A stretch of DNA of 64,000 bases, from the NCBI RefSeq assembly GCF_038443385.1, contig NZ_CP151726.1, positions 4,092,001 to 4,156,000 on the forward strand. The letters are read 5' to 3'. How positions within the stretch are numbered: position 1 is the stretch's first letter; each line of letters begins with the position of its first letter. Source of the stretch: Stieleria varia (GTDB taxonomy: Bacteria; Planctomycetota; Planctomycetia; Pirellulales; Pirellulaceae). Shown piece after piece: positions 43,888 through 53,058 of the stretch. The notes beneath the pieces were generated by a model. The model saw only the letters and a list, made by a program, of their open reading frames with translations, did not search any database and was not told where the DNA came from. Position numbers and translations under genes: made by a program.

Positions 43888-45420
43888 TTAGCGAGGTTTT
43901 GCGACGGCGTCGATGTGACCAGGTGGCGTGGGGCCAGGGGCTGCCATCAAGCCGCCATGCAGCAGGTAGCCTCTCACGAGTACTTCGTTCGTGCGGACTT
44001 GTTCAAGATATTGAACTCTTGTCAAACGAGAGTCGAAGTATTCCATTTGAGCATCGAGCACCGTCGGCCAGTCCACGCGGTTCGCTTTATAGCTTTCTAG
44101 CAATTCCTGATAGGCCAGTTCGGCTTCAGGGATGATGACACGATCGTATTCAGTCGCGATTTGCAGTGCCGTTAGATACTGCTGATAGACATTGGCCATC
44201 TGCTGATGCAGCATCAACTCCGTGCGACGAATCTCCTCCTGTTGACGACGGTAATCCAACTGAGCCTGGCGAATGGTGCCTTGATTGCGATCGAACACAG
44301 GCAACTCGACCAACACGCCTGCGGCAGCGACTGTTTCCTTAGCCTCGAAGTTGTATCCGGCTCCACCTTCAGCAACAATGTCGGGCACCCACTCGACTTG
44401 TTCTCGTCGAATCGTAACTTGGTCAGCCGCTAGCTTGGCCCGAGCAGCGGCAAGCTCTGGGCTCTCAGCGAGCACCAAAGACATCGCTTCCTGATAGGAA
44501 ATTGGATCACCCTGCGGCATCAAGTCGCCTGAAACAACACCGTCGGTCAAATCCACACCAACAATCGCCAGCAACCGTCGGAACGATTCGCGATAGTGGT
44601 TCTCGGCCGCAAGCACATCCAACCGAGCTCGCTGAAGCGTGATACTTGATTTGCGAACTTGTGGCCGTGTTGCTTGACCTTGGTTGTAAAGCTCGCGAGT
44701 GGTGACAGCACCGTCTTCGGCCGTCTTCAACAATTCCTTTCGCAGTTCGACAATTTCGCGACCCGCTAGCGCACGGAAGAAATGAATGCGAACGTCATTG
44801 CACACGCGGAACTGTTGAGTTATTGCGAGGTGTTCGGAGACGTGAGCACGCCGCATGTACTTTTCGCGACTCAGTTTCAACTTGCCGGCGGTCACGAAGC
44901 GTTGAGTCATCGTCATGCCTTGAAACTCGCCTGGCGAATCTTTGTCGCCTTCGGCATCAACCCCGATCTGCTCGCCGATGTAGTTTAGGATCGGGTTCGG
45001 ATACAAGCCAGCCTGCAAGGCCTTGGCGGTCTGTGCTGATATCTGTAGTCGAGCTTGGCGGATCGTGGGATTGTTCTGAGCCGCCAGCGTCAGGAAATCA
45101 TCTAGTCGGTACCCTTGGACCTCTATTTCCATTGGGAACACTTCCGAAACCATTTCGCCGTCGACGTAAACAGGAGTTGGCCTGGCATCGTGGTCGCTTG
45201 CGTCGATGCGAACACCGGGAAACAGTGGCCCGCTTTGATCGAGTTGCTCTAAACCATGGGGTGCTATCGGAATTGGTGGTGGAGGCGTGAATGTGCGACC
45301 GACCGGCGACGCCTTGCTGCCCATCAAAGGCATTTGGGCAGTGGCGGCGGTACAAAATATTCCGGCAGTCGCAACGATTGATAGTGCGGAATTGAACATG
45401 AACGCTTGCACTGAAATCAC
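43888..45420 (-). CDS. TolC-family outer-membrane efflux protein
   Basis: The 510-residue protein has a signal peptide (ALSIVATAGIFCTAATAQMP) and the repeated TolC/OMF helices: FLTLAAQNNPTIRQARLQIS, SAQTAKALQAGLYPNPIL, ELAAARAKLAADQVTIRREQ, PDIVAEGGAGYNFEAKET and QLDYRRQQEEIRRTELMLHQ. It resembles metal-efflux outer-membrane proteins such as CzcC. The inner-membrane pump and fusion protein that it would need are not in this window; a decayed copper ATPase end lies upstream. It is upstream of the multicopper oxidase on the same strand. Start fits the signal peptide. Confidence 0.9.
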   Translation of the reverse strand: MISVQAFMFNSALSIVATAGIFCTAATAQMPLMGSKASPVGRTFTPPPPIPIAPHGLEQLDQSGPLFPGVRIDASDHDARPTPVYVDGEMVSEVFPMEIEVQGYRLDDFLTLAAQNNPTIRQARLQISAQTAKALQAGLYPNPILNYIGEQIGVDAEGDKDSPGEFQGMTMTQRFVTAGKLKLSREKYMRRAHVSEHLAITQQFRVCNDVRIHFFRALAGREIVELRKELLKTAEDGAVTTRELYNQGQATRPQVRKSSITLQRARLDVLAAENHYRESFRRLLAIVGVDLTDGVVSGDLMPQGDPISYQEAMSLVLAESPELAAARAKLAADQVTIRREQVEWVPDIVAEGGAGYNFEAKETVAAAGVLVELPVFDRNQGTIRQAQLDYRRQQEEIRRTELMLHQQMANVYQQYLTALQIATEYDRVIIPEAELAYQELLESYKANRVDWPTVLDAQMEYFDSRLTRVQYLEQVRTNEVLVRGYLLHGGLMAAPGPTPPGHIDAVAKPR

Positions 45421-46098
45421 TCCTTTGATCTGAGCAACGGCATGTCGGCTTGTCTTTCAGATCGACAAAGTGCCTGCGAGGGGTTTCTTTTCAGTGGACA
45501 CTCTCCAACTCATTTGCGGAAAGGGGGACTTGTTTTACGGTCTACCAAGCTTATACGCCGGTCGCAAATCGACCAATCGGAACCGTGATAGCTTGGTTGC
45601 CCGCAATCTCAGCGCATTCGCAATCAGCGTCACGCTGCTAATACTCATCACTACCGCTGCAATCATGAGGCTGAGCAAAACGCCGAAGATCAGATACAGC
45701 AACCCAGTTGCGACCGGAATTCAAGAGCGTTGTAGCTGAAGGCGAAGAGCAGATTCTAACGGATGTTGCTCTTCATTTTGCGCTCAAGTTCGCTACCGCA
45801 TCCACACTCGCCGAGCATGAGCGGAGCCTGTGATAAAGCAGCCTCGCGAATGTAGCGATCGGGCGTTTTGTTCATCATTGCCAGATCCATCGAGTAAAGA
45901 TGCGGTGCAAAAGTGACGCGTTGGCGACACTGTCGTCAGAGCACCTGCCGATCGATTTTGGCTCAATGCGAAGAATTTCAGGGGGTTTCCGAGGATGGGG
46001 TCCCCAAGTACTCTCAGCCATTCCCGACCCCTGCGTTTCACGTTTCCGAATGGCAAAGATCACACTCGACTTCAATTCACGTTGAACCAAGACGGACG
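45421..46098. other. Intergenic with copper ATPase remnant
   Basis: This 680-bp stretch contains the copper ATPase remnant (45535-45785) and otherwise no supported gene. A minus-strand frame at about 45765-45895 reads APLMLGECGCGSELERKMKS just before the remnant; it lacks a ribosome-binding site and its status is unclear. The region is also the likely upstream area of the TolC gene. Confidence 0.6.
45535..45785 (-). pseudogene. C-terminal remnant of a copper P-type ATPase
   Basis: On the minus strand, KMKSNIR is followed by a TAG where CAG is expected, then NLLFAFSYNAL, a single-base deletion, and then IPVATGLLYLIFGVLLSLMI with AAVVMSISSVTLIANALRL and RATKLSRF, ending at TAA 45537-45535. This is the last two membrane helices of a CopA-type ATPase (the family text NLFFAFxYNxLxIPxAAG and MAxSSxSVxxNALRLR). 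Both a nonsense codon and a frameshift are seen, and the rest of the gene is missing. It sits upstream of the TolC and multicopper oxidase genes, which fits an older copper operon. Confidence 0.85.
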
Positions 46099-46368
46099 AT
46101 GAATCAATCCCAACCCAACAATCCGCTGCACGGCGTCACACTCAAAGCGATGCTCGAATACTTGGTCGCCGAGTACGGTTGGGAGCGACTGGGGCAGCGG
46201 ATCAACATCAACTGCTTCAACGACGATCCGAGTATCAACAGCAGCCTGAAGTTCCTTCGCAAGACGGAATGGGCCAGAGCCAAAGTCGAGCGGCTGTACG
46301 TATATTCGATAAGCTACGACGAGCGACGTCGCAAGAACCAGCCGAACGACGATGAAATGTGTGGTTAG
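46099..46368 (+). CDS. VF530 / DUF2132 family small protein
   Basis: The 89-residue protein reads [20 protein letters not shown], then [20 protein letters not shown] and [20 protein letters not shown], the full VF530 (DUF2132) signature; a structural family member from Vibrio suggested DNA binding through a helical fold, which remains tentative. The frame is open upstream to 45913 but the ATG at 46099 matches the family N-terminus. The C-terminal 20 residues after VERLYVY are an extension. No operon partner is clear. Confidence 0.88.
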   Translation: MNQSQPNNPLHGVTLKAMLEYLVAEYGWERLGQRININCFNDDPSINSSLKFLRKTEWARAKVERLYVYSISYDERRRKNQPNDDEMCG

Positions 46369-46655
46369 CTGAGTAGTGTTTGGAGACAATTGGGCACACA
46401 AGCCAAAGCGACGATTATCAGGTACCGTCGATTCGCCGAGTGATTCCATCGTCATGGAGAAGTAGACATCCGCTAAGGGACGCCTCATCAAAAGGTGGCG
46501 TAATGGATTACGACAGAAATCCTGTCCGAAAGGAATTCTGGCGAATCCCACTACCCGGTGCGCCAGTCGTGTCGGCACGTGTTGGGGTATTGTCAAATTG
46601 GTTACAGGAATGGCGTGAAACCAGATCAGGTCGTCTTTGTTGATGTGGAGTTCCC

Positions 46656-47573
46656 ATGCATCCCAAGCAAATCGTGACGAGCTACTTCCTGATCCAAGCC
46701 ATCGGCACTGCCGCTTGGTGGGGGCTGCTGATTGCGTACCCGCCGAGCGTCAAGTGGTTTCAGCCAGCGGATTGGCCGGTTGAGTCCCTCTTGTCTTTTT
46801 GGCTCGCCGATTTCGTTTTGATCATCGCTGGTTCGATCATCGCAGCGATCGGAGTCTTGCAGCAACGCGACTGGGCTGGCCATGTGGTAGGGGTTGTTGC
46901 CGTGACGGTTTGGTACCCGACGTTGGTTTGCATCGCGGCGAGCATACAAACAGGCGAGGCTTGGATCGCGTCGTCGATGATGGTCAGCATGGCGGGGTTG
47001 TCGCTTGCGATGGCGACGATTCATGGAAAGGCCGATCAATCGCCAGCAACAATTCGTGTGACAGCGATGAAGCATTCGCAGGCGGTACTTTGGACACTTG
47101 GGCAGACCGCGATCTTTTGGTGCGTTTTTCGTTGGGTGCTGCCGATGGGGATTGTTGAACTGGATCGCTATAGCGGCATCAACGGGTTCGAGCACGCTTT
47201 TCAAACGCCCGTGTCGATCGGGTTGTTTGTCGCGGCGTCGTGTCTAGGCCTGTGGAGCGGCGTGACGATGGCGGCAAGCGGCGACGGAACGCCTCTGCCG
47301 ACCGCCACGGCACCTCGATTGGTGATCGCAGGACCGTATCGATTCGTGCGGAACCCGATGGCGGTCGCGGGTATCGTGCAAGCAATCGCGGTGGGTTGGT
47401 GCTTGGGCAGCTACGCGGTGATCGTCTATTCGCTTGCCGGTGCAGTGCTGTGGCACATCGCGGTGCGTCCGGTTGAAGAGTCGGACCTAAGATTGCGTTT
47501 CGGTGAGGCGTACAACGACTATCAGCGACGGGTCCGCCTATGGATACCTCGGTTCCATGAATGCGTACGATGA
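46656..47573 (+). CDS. Membrane methyltransferase, isoprenylcysteine-carboxylmethyltransferase type
   Basis: The 305-residue protein is rich in membrane helices (FWLADFVLIIAGSIIAAIGV, VVGVVAVTVWYPTLVCIAA, IGLFVAASCLGLWSG). Its C-terminal part has the ICMT/PEMT signature: APRLVIAGPYRFVRNPMAVA, GIVQAIAVGWCLGSYAVIVY and RPVEESDLRLRFGEAYNDYQ. These integral enzymes methylate lipid or thiol-containing substrates using SAM; the substrate here is unknown. The N-terminal 160 residues are an extra membrane part. The gene is preceded by a TGGAG ribosome-binding site. Confidence 0.85.
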   Translation: MHPKQIVTSYFLIQAIGTAAWWGLLIAYPPSVKWFQPADWPVESLLSFWLADFVLIIAGSIIAAIGVLQQRDWAGHVVGVVAVTVWYPTLVCIAASIQTGEAWIASSMMVSMAGLSLAMATIHGKADQSPATIRVTAMKHSQAVLWTLGQTAIFWCVFRWVLPMGIVELDRYSGINGFEHAFQTPVSIGLFVAASCLGLWSGVTMAASGDGTPLPTATAPRLVIAGPYRFVRNPMAVAGIVQAIAVGWCLGSYAVIVYSLAGAVLWHIAVRPVEESDLRLRFGEAYNDYQRRVRLWIPRFHECVR

Positions 47574-47904
47574 TTCGTGGGCGGTGGGGAATTTCCGTTG
47601 ATGTTAATGGTGTTGCGGCACGACAGTGCTCCGCAGGATTCTGTCACCTCCCTCACGCAGGAGACTGCTGATTTAGTCGTGTTGCGTTGTGTCTGTGAGC
47701 CGATGGCGCTAGCCACGGGCCTCGAAGGGTTTCGTCAACACCATTAGGCCCGCGGCTAGCGCCTTGCGGCTCACTAAATCAGCAGTCTCCGCAGCTGGAG
47801 GAGGTCGGATCAAGCGACGCAAGATCCGGGAGGGTGCCTGCGCTGGGCAAGCCGCGTTCAAATGATCAACCGGTGCGAGTTACCCCCTCTCGCATTCGCC
47901 TAGC

Positions 47905-48265
47905 CCGGATTATTCATCAGCCGGCACGTGATAGAGAGCGTTCTGCTTAGAACGCATGGTTTCACGTTGAATTTCAAGCAAAATACCAGCACGACGCGCA
48001 AGCGAGTGAATAGAAGCACAAAAAGACGATTCACTCGCTTGCGCGTCGTGCTAGTAAAGACGAGAAAAGTGGCTGGTGCGATCAACTTTCTAAGCGGGAC
48101 GCTCTCGATAGCGTCCGGTTCCCGATTACAGGCGTGAGAACTGGACGCTTTCGCGTGGCGGCTGATAGGCGCAACCTGTTTTCGCGCCAATCCGCGTAAG
48201 CCGTTTCGTGCAAACGTATTGCGAAGACTATAGAGAGTCGCGTGAATAATCCGGACTAGTGGTCT
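47905..48265. repeat. 226-bp repeat copy interrupted by a hairpin segment
   Basis: The text CAGCCGGCACGTGATAG (47917) and, from 48101, CTCTCGATAGCGTCCGGTTC on to CGCGTGAATAATCCGG match the tandem repeat at 33879-34330. Between them lie about 165 bp that include a perfect 24-bp stem (AGCACGACGCGCAAGCGAGT with GAAT, 47988-48052). Confidence 0.75.
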
Positions 48266-48376
48266 GGGACTGCTAGAAGTTAGGGTTTGCCGTAGTGGAT
48301 CTTGTTAAAGATCCCGCCGCTACAGGATCTTTAACAAGATCCACTACCCTCAAGATAAGTTGCCCCAGACCACTAG
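48256..48376. repeat. Nested palindromic element with CTAGTG ends
   Basis: Outer arms CTAGTGGTCTGGG (48256) and CCCAGACCACTAG (48364) enclose an inner perfect 23-bp stem, GTAGTGGATCTTGTTAAAGA plus TCC, at 48292-48347. The inner ends equal those of the hairpin at 27394; the outer ends equal those of the element at 58670. Confidence 0.85.
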
Positions 48377-48438
48377 GCTCTGCTCGACCTCTTCCTTGGG
48401 GGAGATGACTCTTGATGCCGACTCAAGCTCCATCCGTC

Positions 48439-49947
48439 TTACTTGGAGCTCGAATCGGGCACTTTGACTTCGTAGCGTTGCTGAGCCGAGTTGTAGCTTT
48501 GGGCTGCTCGCATCGACTTGCGGTTCTTCACCCACTCGCCATCGTTTTCGATTCCTTGAGCTTGCTGAGAGTTGAACAATCGATTGATTTTCAGTTGCGG
48601 GATGACGCTTTCAGCGACCCCCAAATCCTTGCACTCCATTTCCACTTCCGCGAGTACACGGCCGTTCAAATTCAACAGTTGCTTGGCTTCGTCGATTTGC
48701 CCAGCATCTCTCAACGCGGTGGCTCGAACATTGCGTTCGTTTGCAATTTGGATCGTGCAATAGGCGTAGGTTTCATGATTGCGGTTCTTTTTGACCAGTG
48801 ACTCATCGTCGGTGAACCGAACATTGACCGCACTGGACAACTTGTCCCTCGTGTTGGTGACCAGATTCTGATACTCGACGCTCACGTCGCCCAATTCCAG
48901 TGACTCGTTCGGCTCCCCTGGAGTGACTTCCACCTCAACGACAAAATATCGCTGTTGCTTGGAGTAGAGCTGCACCAATGGAATGTGGATGTCCTGGCCA
49001 ATGATATTTGCTTTGGTTCCTAGGACTCGAACCGGACGAACACTCTTGCTCAACCGCGCGTGAATCTCAAACTCGGTCGCGACCACGCTCATCAAATCAT
49101 TGAACTCGTTGTTAAACACCGCGATCAGATCATCGGCTTCTTCGATGAAAAAGTGGTTGCCACTGCCAGCCGAGGCTAGGCGGCTCATCAGGTCTTCGTT
49201 GTAACCCAGCCCAAGCCCGAGTGTGCTGACACTGATGCCTTCTTTGACCAGCGACGCACCCAATTGCTCCAGTTCTCTCGGACTGCTGGGACCAATGTTC
49301 GCTTTACCATCCGACAACAGGATCACACGGTTGACCGACTCGTCGCTGAGGAACTTTCTCACCTCGGCAGCTCCCTTGCTGACACCTGCAAACAAAGCCG
49401 TGCTGCCCTGTGCTTTGACCGAGCGAATTTTTTCAATGATCGATTCTCGGTCTGTGGCTTTGGTTGCCGGAACCAATACCGTGGCCGACGAGTTGTACAA
49501 GACGATGGAGACGATGTCGTTGTCATCCAGACGCTCGACGGCTTGGATTGCCGCTTTACGCGCTTGCTCGATCTTGCTGCCGGACATCGACGAGCTGTTG
49601 TCGATGACGATGGCGGTATTGACCGGCGCACGCTCTCCTTTGGCCGTCTGCTCAAATCCCGTCAGTGAGATTCGCAAGTAGTTGATTTCTTTTTCGCCCG
49701 AGAGCATCATTGGGTTGGCGAGCGAGACATCCAAGTCGATCTGCTCAGCAGATGCGGTTCCTTGCGTCAATGCAACCGACAACGCGCCGATCATCAACAC
49801 GACACGCAGCACGGGGCGTAGAAACAGGGGCAGCGTCGTGCCCGTCCAGAGAAGTGATGCGGCTGGCTCGGATGGCTGCTGAGCAGGCACACCTTGTCTC
49901 GCAGAAATAGGTTTCGCAGAAGTGGGTTTCGCAGAAGAGAGGTTCAT
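48439..49947 (-). CDS. Secreted or anchored VWA-domain protein
   Basis: The 502-residue protein has a membrane or signal segment (LRVVLMIGALSVALTQGTAS, about residues 45-65) after a polar N-terminus, then a VWA domain with an intact metal site (NTAIVIDNSSSMSGSKIEQA, then GSTALFAGVSKGAAEVRKF and NRVILLSDGKANIGPSSP). The C-terminal part resembles the VWA-linked region of YfbK-type proteins (FEIHARLSKSVRPVRVLG, FVVEVEVTPGEPNESLELGD). The start at 49947 has the ribosome-binding site AGGAACGG; a frame from 49968 is seven codons longer. It is divergent from the Pirellula-type gene at 50377. Ligand unknown. Confidence 0.88.
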   Translation of the reverse strand: MNLSSAKPTSAKPISARQGVPAQQPSEPAASLLWTGTTLPLFLRPVLRVVLMIGALSVALTQGTASAEQIDLDVSLANPMMLSGEKEINYLRISLTGFEQTAKGERAPVNTAIVIDNSSSMSGSKIEQARKAAIQAVERLDDNDIVSIVLYNSSATVLVPATKATDRESIIEKIRSVKAQGSTALFAGVSKGAAEVRKFLSDESVNRVILLSDGKANIGPSSPRELEQLGASLVKEGISVSTLGLGLGYNEDLMSRLASAGSGNHFFIEEADDLIAVFNNEFNDLMSVVATEFEIHARLSKSVRPVRVLGTKANIIGQDIHIPLVQLYSKQQRYFVVEVEVTPGEPNESLELGDVSVEYQNLVTNTRDKLSSAVNVRFTDDESLVKKNRNHETYAYCTIQIANERNVRATALRDAGQIDEAKQLLNLNGRVLAEVEMECKDLGVAESVIPQLKINRLFNSQQAQGIENDGEWVKNRKSMRAAQSYNSAQQRYEVKVPDSSSK

Positions 49948-50376
49948 CGTACCGTTCCTTTTTCGCAACGATCTGCAGCGGTCCGGGGGCGAGTGGTTCT
50001 CGCCCGAGTGCCGGTCAGGCCCGCGAAATCCGACGCGGGCTACCGCCGTCTATGTGATTAAACGATTCACCGCCATTTCATTGGTCGAATTCAGTTCAGA
50101 ACAATGTAAAAGGAATCTCACGCTGCGTGAGAATCAATGCTTGCTATTTCGCCAGCAACCACATCAGGCAGACAGGCAGCGGCCGATTGTCAACAAAACG
50201 ATAGTCCGGGTTCATGGCGGCACATGGCGATATAATGTGAACAAACCGGATTTTTCTGCCGATTTGCGGCTCTCAAACGCCGCCTCGCGGTGGTGCCCGA
50301 CGATTCATTGAATCACAATCTGATTTCTTCCCAAACCTCCCCGATCCCGCTTCCCGAATCCTCCACTGCCAAGCCC
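49948..50376. promoter_or_regulatory. Divergent intergenic region with a perfect palindrome
   Basis: About 430 bp between two divergent genes. It contains a 17-bp palindrome TCTCACGCTGCGTGAGA at 50116-50132, which could be an operator, and no gene. The upstream part 50290-50376 is an open extension of the next gene but has no resemblance to its family. Confidence 0.45.
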
Positions 50377-53058
50377 ATGAATCCGAAAATTTCATTCGCT
50401 GTCCTGCTGGTGCTGTCCTGCCTGACCGCGGTCGCCGATGCCGAACCATTGCAGCTTGAAAAAGGTGACCACATTTGTCTTGTTGGCAACGGTTTGGGGG
50501 AACGCATGCAGGTGCAGAACCAGTGGGAGTCGCTGCTGCATCAGCGTTTCTCAGACCTGAACCTCGTGGTCCGCAATCTCTGCTTCCCAGGGGACGAACC
50601 CTACCTCCGCATTCGCTCCAAGAATTTCGGTGAGCCGGATAGCCACCTGACGCACAGCCAGGCGTCCGTCGTCATGTACTTCTTTGGCTACAACGAATCG
50701 TTTGCGGGCAAGAAAGGACTTTCGAAGTTCAAGTCCGATCTCACCAAACTGGTCAACGACACCAAGTCGAATGATTACGGCAAAGGAAACCCCGACGTCG
50801 TCCTCGTCTCACCGATCGCGTTTGAGAATATCGGTGACCCGAATTTGTCCGACGGCGTCGAGCAGAACGCGAACTTGGCACTTTATACCCAAGCCATGGC
50901 AGAAGTCGCCGCAGACACCGGGGCTGTGTTTGCCGATGTCTTCGCGCCCACCAAGGCGCTGTTCGAGAAGTCGGACGATCGATTGACGATCAATGGGTTT
51001 CAACTGAACGAAGCCGGATACGCTGCATTTGCCCGGATCTTGGACGAGTCATTGTTCGGCGCGGGGACTCCCGACGCAGTCAACGAGAGTGTCAAAGCGG
51101 AAGTGGACGGCAAAAATTTTCATTGGTTTCACCGATATCGTGCCGTCAACGGGTTTTCAATCTACGGCGATCGAGGACTCGCGGGGAATGATGGGACGTA
51201 CAACAATCGCGACGTCATGGAGCGTGAGCGAGCCATCTTGGACGAAATGACGGCCAATCGAGATGCCCGCATCTGGACTGTCGCGCGAGGCGAATCTGTC
51301 CCCAATTTGGTCGACGATTCCAATACCCTGGCGTTCATCGAACCGAAGACCAACGTCGGTGGACAAGACGACAAGAATGCCAAGGCCGGAAAGCTCGGGT
51401 CGCTCAATTATTTGCCAGCCGCCGAACAACAAAAACTGTTCCGACTCGCCGATGGTTACGAAATCCAACTCGTTGCCTCGGAGGAACAGTTCCCGGAGTT
51501 ATCCAACCCGGTCGCTTTGCAGTTTGACTCCAAGGGACGTCTGTGGGTCGCGACGATGAAGTCGTACCCGCACTGGAAACCCAAGTCACCGATGAACGAC
51601 AAACTGCTGATCTTTGAAGACACCGATGGCGACCACGATGCGGATGTTTGCAAAGTCTTTGCCGACAATCTTCACCAACCCACCGGTTTTGAACTCGGTC
51701 ACGGTGGCGCTTACGTCTCTCGTCAACCCGACATTTGGTTCATGAAGGATACCGACGGCGACGACAAAGCCGATGTCACGGTGCGGCAGTTGATCGGTTT
51801 TGACTCCGCGGACTCCCACCACGGCATCGCAGCGTTTGAATGGGGCCCGGGCGGAAATCTGTATTTCCAAGAAGGCACGTTCAAGTTCTCCGCTGTGGAA
51901 TCTCCCTACGGGGTTCGCCGGATGGCCGAAGCCGGAATATGGAAATACAACCCGCGCACCGAGCGGATGGGCTCTCATGTTTCGTTCGCATTTTCGAATC
52001 CATGGGGGTACTGTTATGACAAATGGGGCCAAGATTTCATCGGCGACGCGTCACCGGGTTTTGCTTACTGGGCCGCGCCGATTTCCGGTCACATCGAGTA
52101 TCCACTCAAGCACCCCGGCGGTAGCCAACACCGACGTATGGCGGACGTAACCGGTGGTGATCCGAAGTATCAACACCTGACGTTCTACAAGAAACGCATT
52201 CGACCGTTGGCTGGTTGTGCGATCGTTTCCAGCCGCCACTTCCCCGACGACATGCAAGGCAACTTCTTGGTCACCAACGTGATCGGCGAGCGAGCGATCT
52301 TGAACCACCGTATCGAGGAGCAAGACAGCGGATTTGTGGGCACGGAAGTCGAACCGTTGCTGAGTTGCGACGACGGAAATTTTCGCCCTGTCGATGTGCA
52401 GTTCGCGCCAGACGGTTCGCTGTACATCGTCGATTGGCACAACGCACTGATCGGACACTTGCAGCACAATCTGCGTGACCCCAGCCGCGATCACTCCCAC
52501 GGTCGTATCTGGCGAGTGACTCACAAAGATCGTCCCCTGGTCGAGCCGGCCAAGATCGATGGTCAGCCCAATGCTGCTTTGCTGGAGTTGCTGAAAACAC
52601 CTGAGGATCGCACGCGTTACCGTGCCCGCCGAGAATTGGCTCAACGTCACAGCGACGATGTGATTCCAGCCATCGGCTCTTGGGTCGCCGGTTTGGACGA
52701 CAGCGATGAGAATCACACCCACCATTTGTTGGAAGCTGCTTGGATGTACCAAACCCACAATCACGTCGACATGGACTTGCTGGGCAAGCTGCTATCGGCC
52801 GATGACCACCGAGCACGAGCGGCGGCGGTCCGACTGATTTCTCACATGCTGCATGCGATCCCCAATCACAAGGAATTGATCGCCACGAGCATCTCGGACA
52901 AACACCCACGAGTTCGACTGGAGGCCGTCCGCGCGGTCAGTTTCCTCAGCGGCGATGAAGCCGTTGAGATGGCCCTCGGTGTGCTCGAGTTTGAGATGGA
53001 TGATTATCTGCAATATACCCTCGATGAAACCATGCGTGCTTTGGAGCAAGAGCAGTGA
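50377..53058 (+). CDS. Pirellula/Verrucomicrobium-type dehydrogenase-like protein with SGNH and HEAT parts
   Basis: The 893-residue protein begins with a signal peptide (ISFAVLLVLSCLTAVADAEP). Residues about 30-250 look like an SGNH hydrolase fold (LEKGDHICLVGNGLGERMQ, VVMYFFGYNESFAGKKGL, INGFQLNEAGYAAFARIL). Residues about 360-760 are a beta-propeller of the putative membrane-bound dehydrogenase type (TIGR02604-like): EIQLVASEEQFPELSNPVAL, GRLWVATMKSYPHWKPKSPM, DTDGDHDADVCKVFADNL, FRPVDVQFAPDGSLYIVDWH. HEAT repeats close it. The CXXCH heme motif that often ends such proteins is absent here; the next gene carries it. The genes overlap by 4 bp. The frame is open upstream to GTG 50290 but ATG 50377 gives the signal peptide. 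Confidence 0.88.
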   Translation: MNPKISFAVLLVLSCLTAVADAEPLQLEKGDHICLVGNGLGERMQVQNQWESLLHQRFSDLNLVVRNLCFPGDEPYLRIRSKNFGEPDSHLTHSQASVVMYFFGYNESFAGKKGLSKFKSDLTKLVNDTKSNDYGKGNPDVVLVSPIAFENIGDPNLSDGVEQNANLALYTQAMAEVAADTGAVFADVFAPTKALFEKSDDRLTINGFQLNEAGYAAFARILDESLFGAGTPDAVNESVKAEVDGKNFHWFHRYRAVNGFSIYGDRGLAGNDGTYNNRDVMERERAILDEMTANRDARIWTVARGESVPNLVDDSNTLAFIEPKTNVGGQDDKNAKAGKLGSLNYLPAAEQQKLFRLADGYEIQLVASEEQFPELSNPVALQFDSKGRLWVATMKSYPHWKPKSPMNDKLLIFEDTDGDHDADVCKVFADNLHQPTGFELGHGGAYVSRQPDIWFMKDTDGDDKADVTVRQLIGFDSADSHHGIAAFEWGPGGNLYFQEGTFKFSAVESPYGVRRMAEAGIWKYNPRTERMGSHVSFAFSNPWGYCYDKWGQDFIGDASPGFAYWAAPISGHIEYPLKHPGGSQHRRMADVTGGDPKYQHLTFYKKRIRPLAGCAIVSSRHFPDDMQGNFLVTNVIGERAILNHRIEEQDSGFVGTEVEPLLSCDDGNFRPVDVQFAPDGSLYIVDWHNALIGHLQHNLRDPSRDHSHGRIWRVTHKDRPLVEPAKIDGQPNAALLELLKTPEDRTRYRARRELAQRHSDDVIPAIGSWVAGLDDSDENHTHHLLEAAWMYQTHNHVDMDLLGKLLSADDHRARAAAVRLISHMLHAIPNHKELIATSISDKHPRVRLEAVRAVSFLSGDEAVEMALGVLEFEMDDYLQYTLDETMRALEQEQ

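Larger units (their letters stand above)
47574..48438. other. Repeat field downstream of the membrane methyltransferase
   Basis: No gene is supported over 865 bp. It holds a repeat GAGACTGCTGATTTAGTCGT (47661) whose inverse lies at 62666, a GCGCTAGCCACGGGCCT / AGGCCCGCGGCTAGCGC hairpin (about 47707-47763), an interrupted copy of the 226-bp repeat (47905-48265) and a nested palindrome (48256-48376). Confidence 0.75.

Noticed and set aside
45793..46056. Minus-strand 87-codon frame before the copper ATPase remnant
   Set aside because: No family resemblance; another frame of the same stretch gives the ECGCG text that runs into the ATPase remnant, and neither has a good start.
45913..46098. Longer N-terminus for the VF530-family gene
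   Set aside because: The added residues do not match the family, whose N-terminus fits the ATG at 46099.
47988..48052. Rho-independent terminator
   Set aside because: The 24-bp stem has no T tract and lies within a dispersed repeat copy away from a gene end; a repeat element is the better reading.
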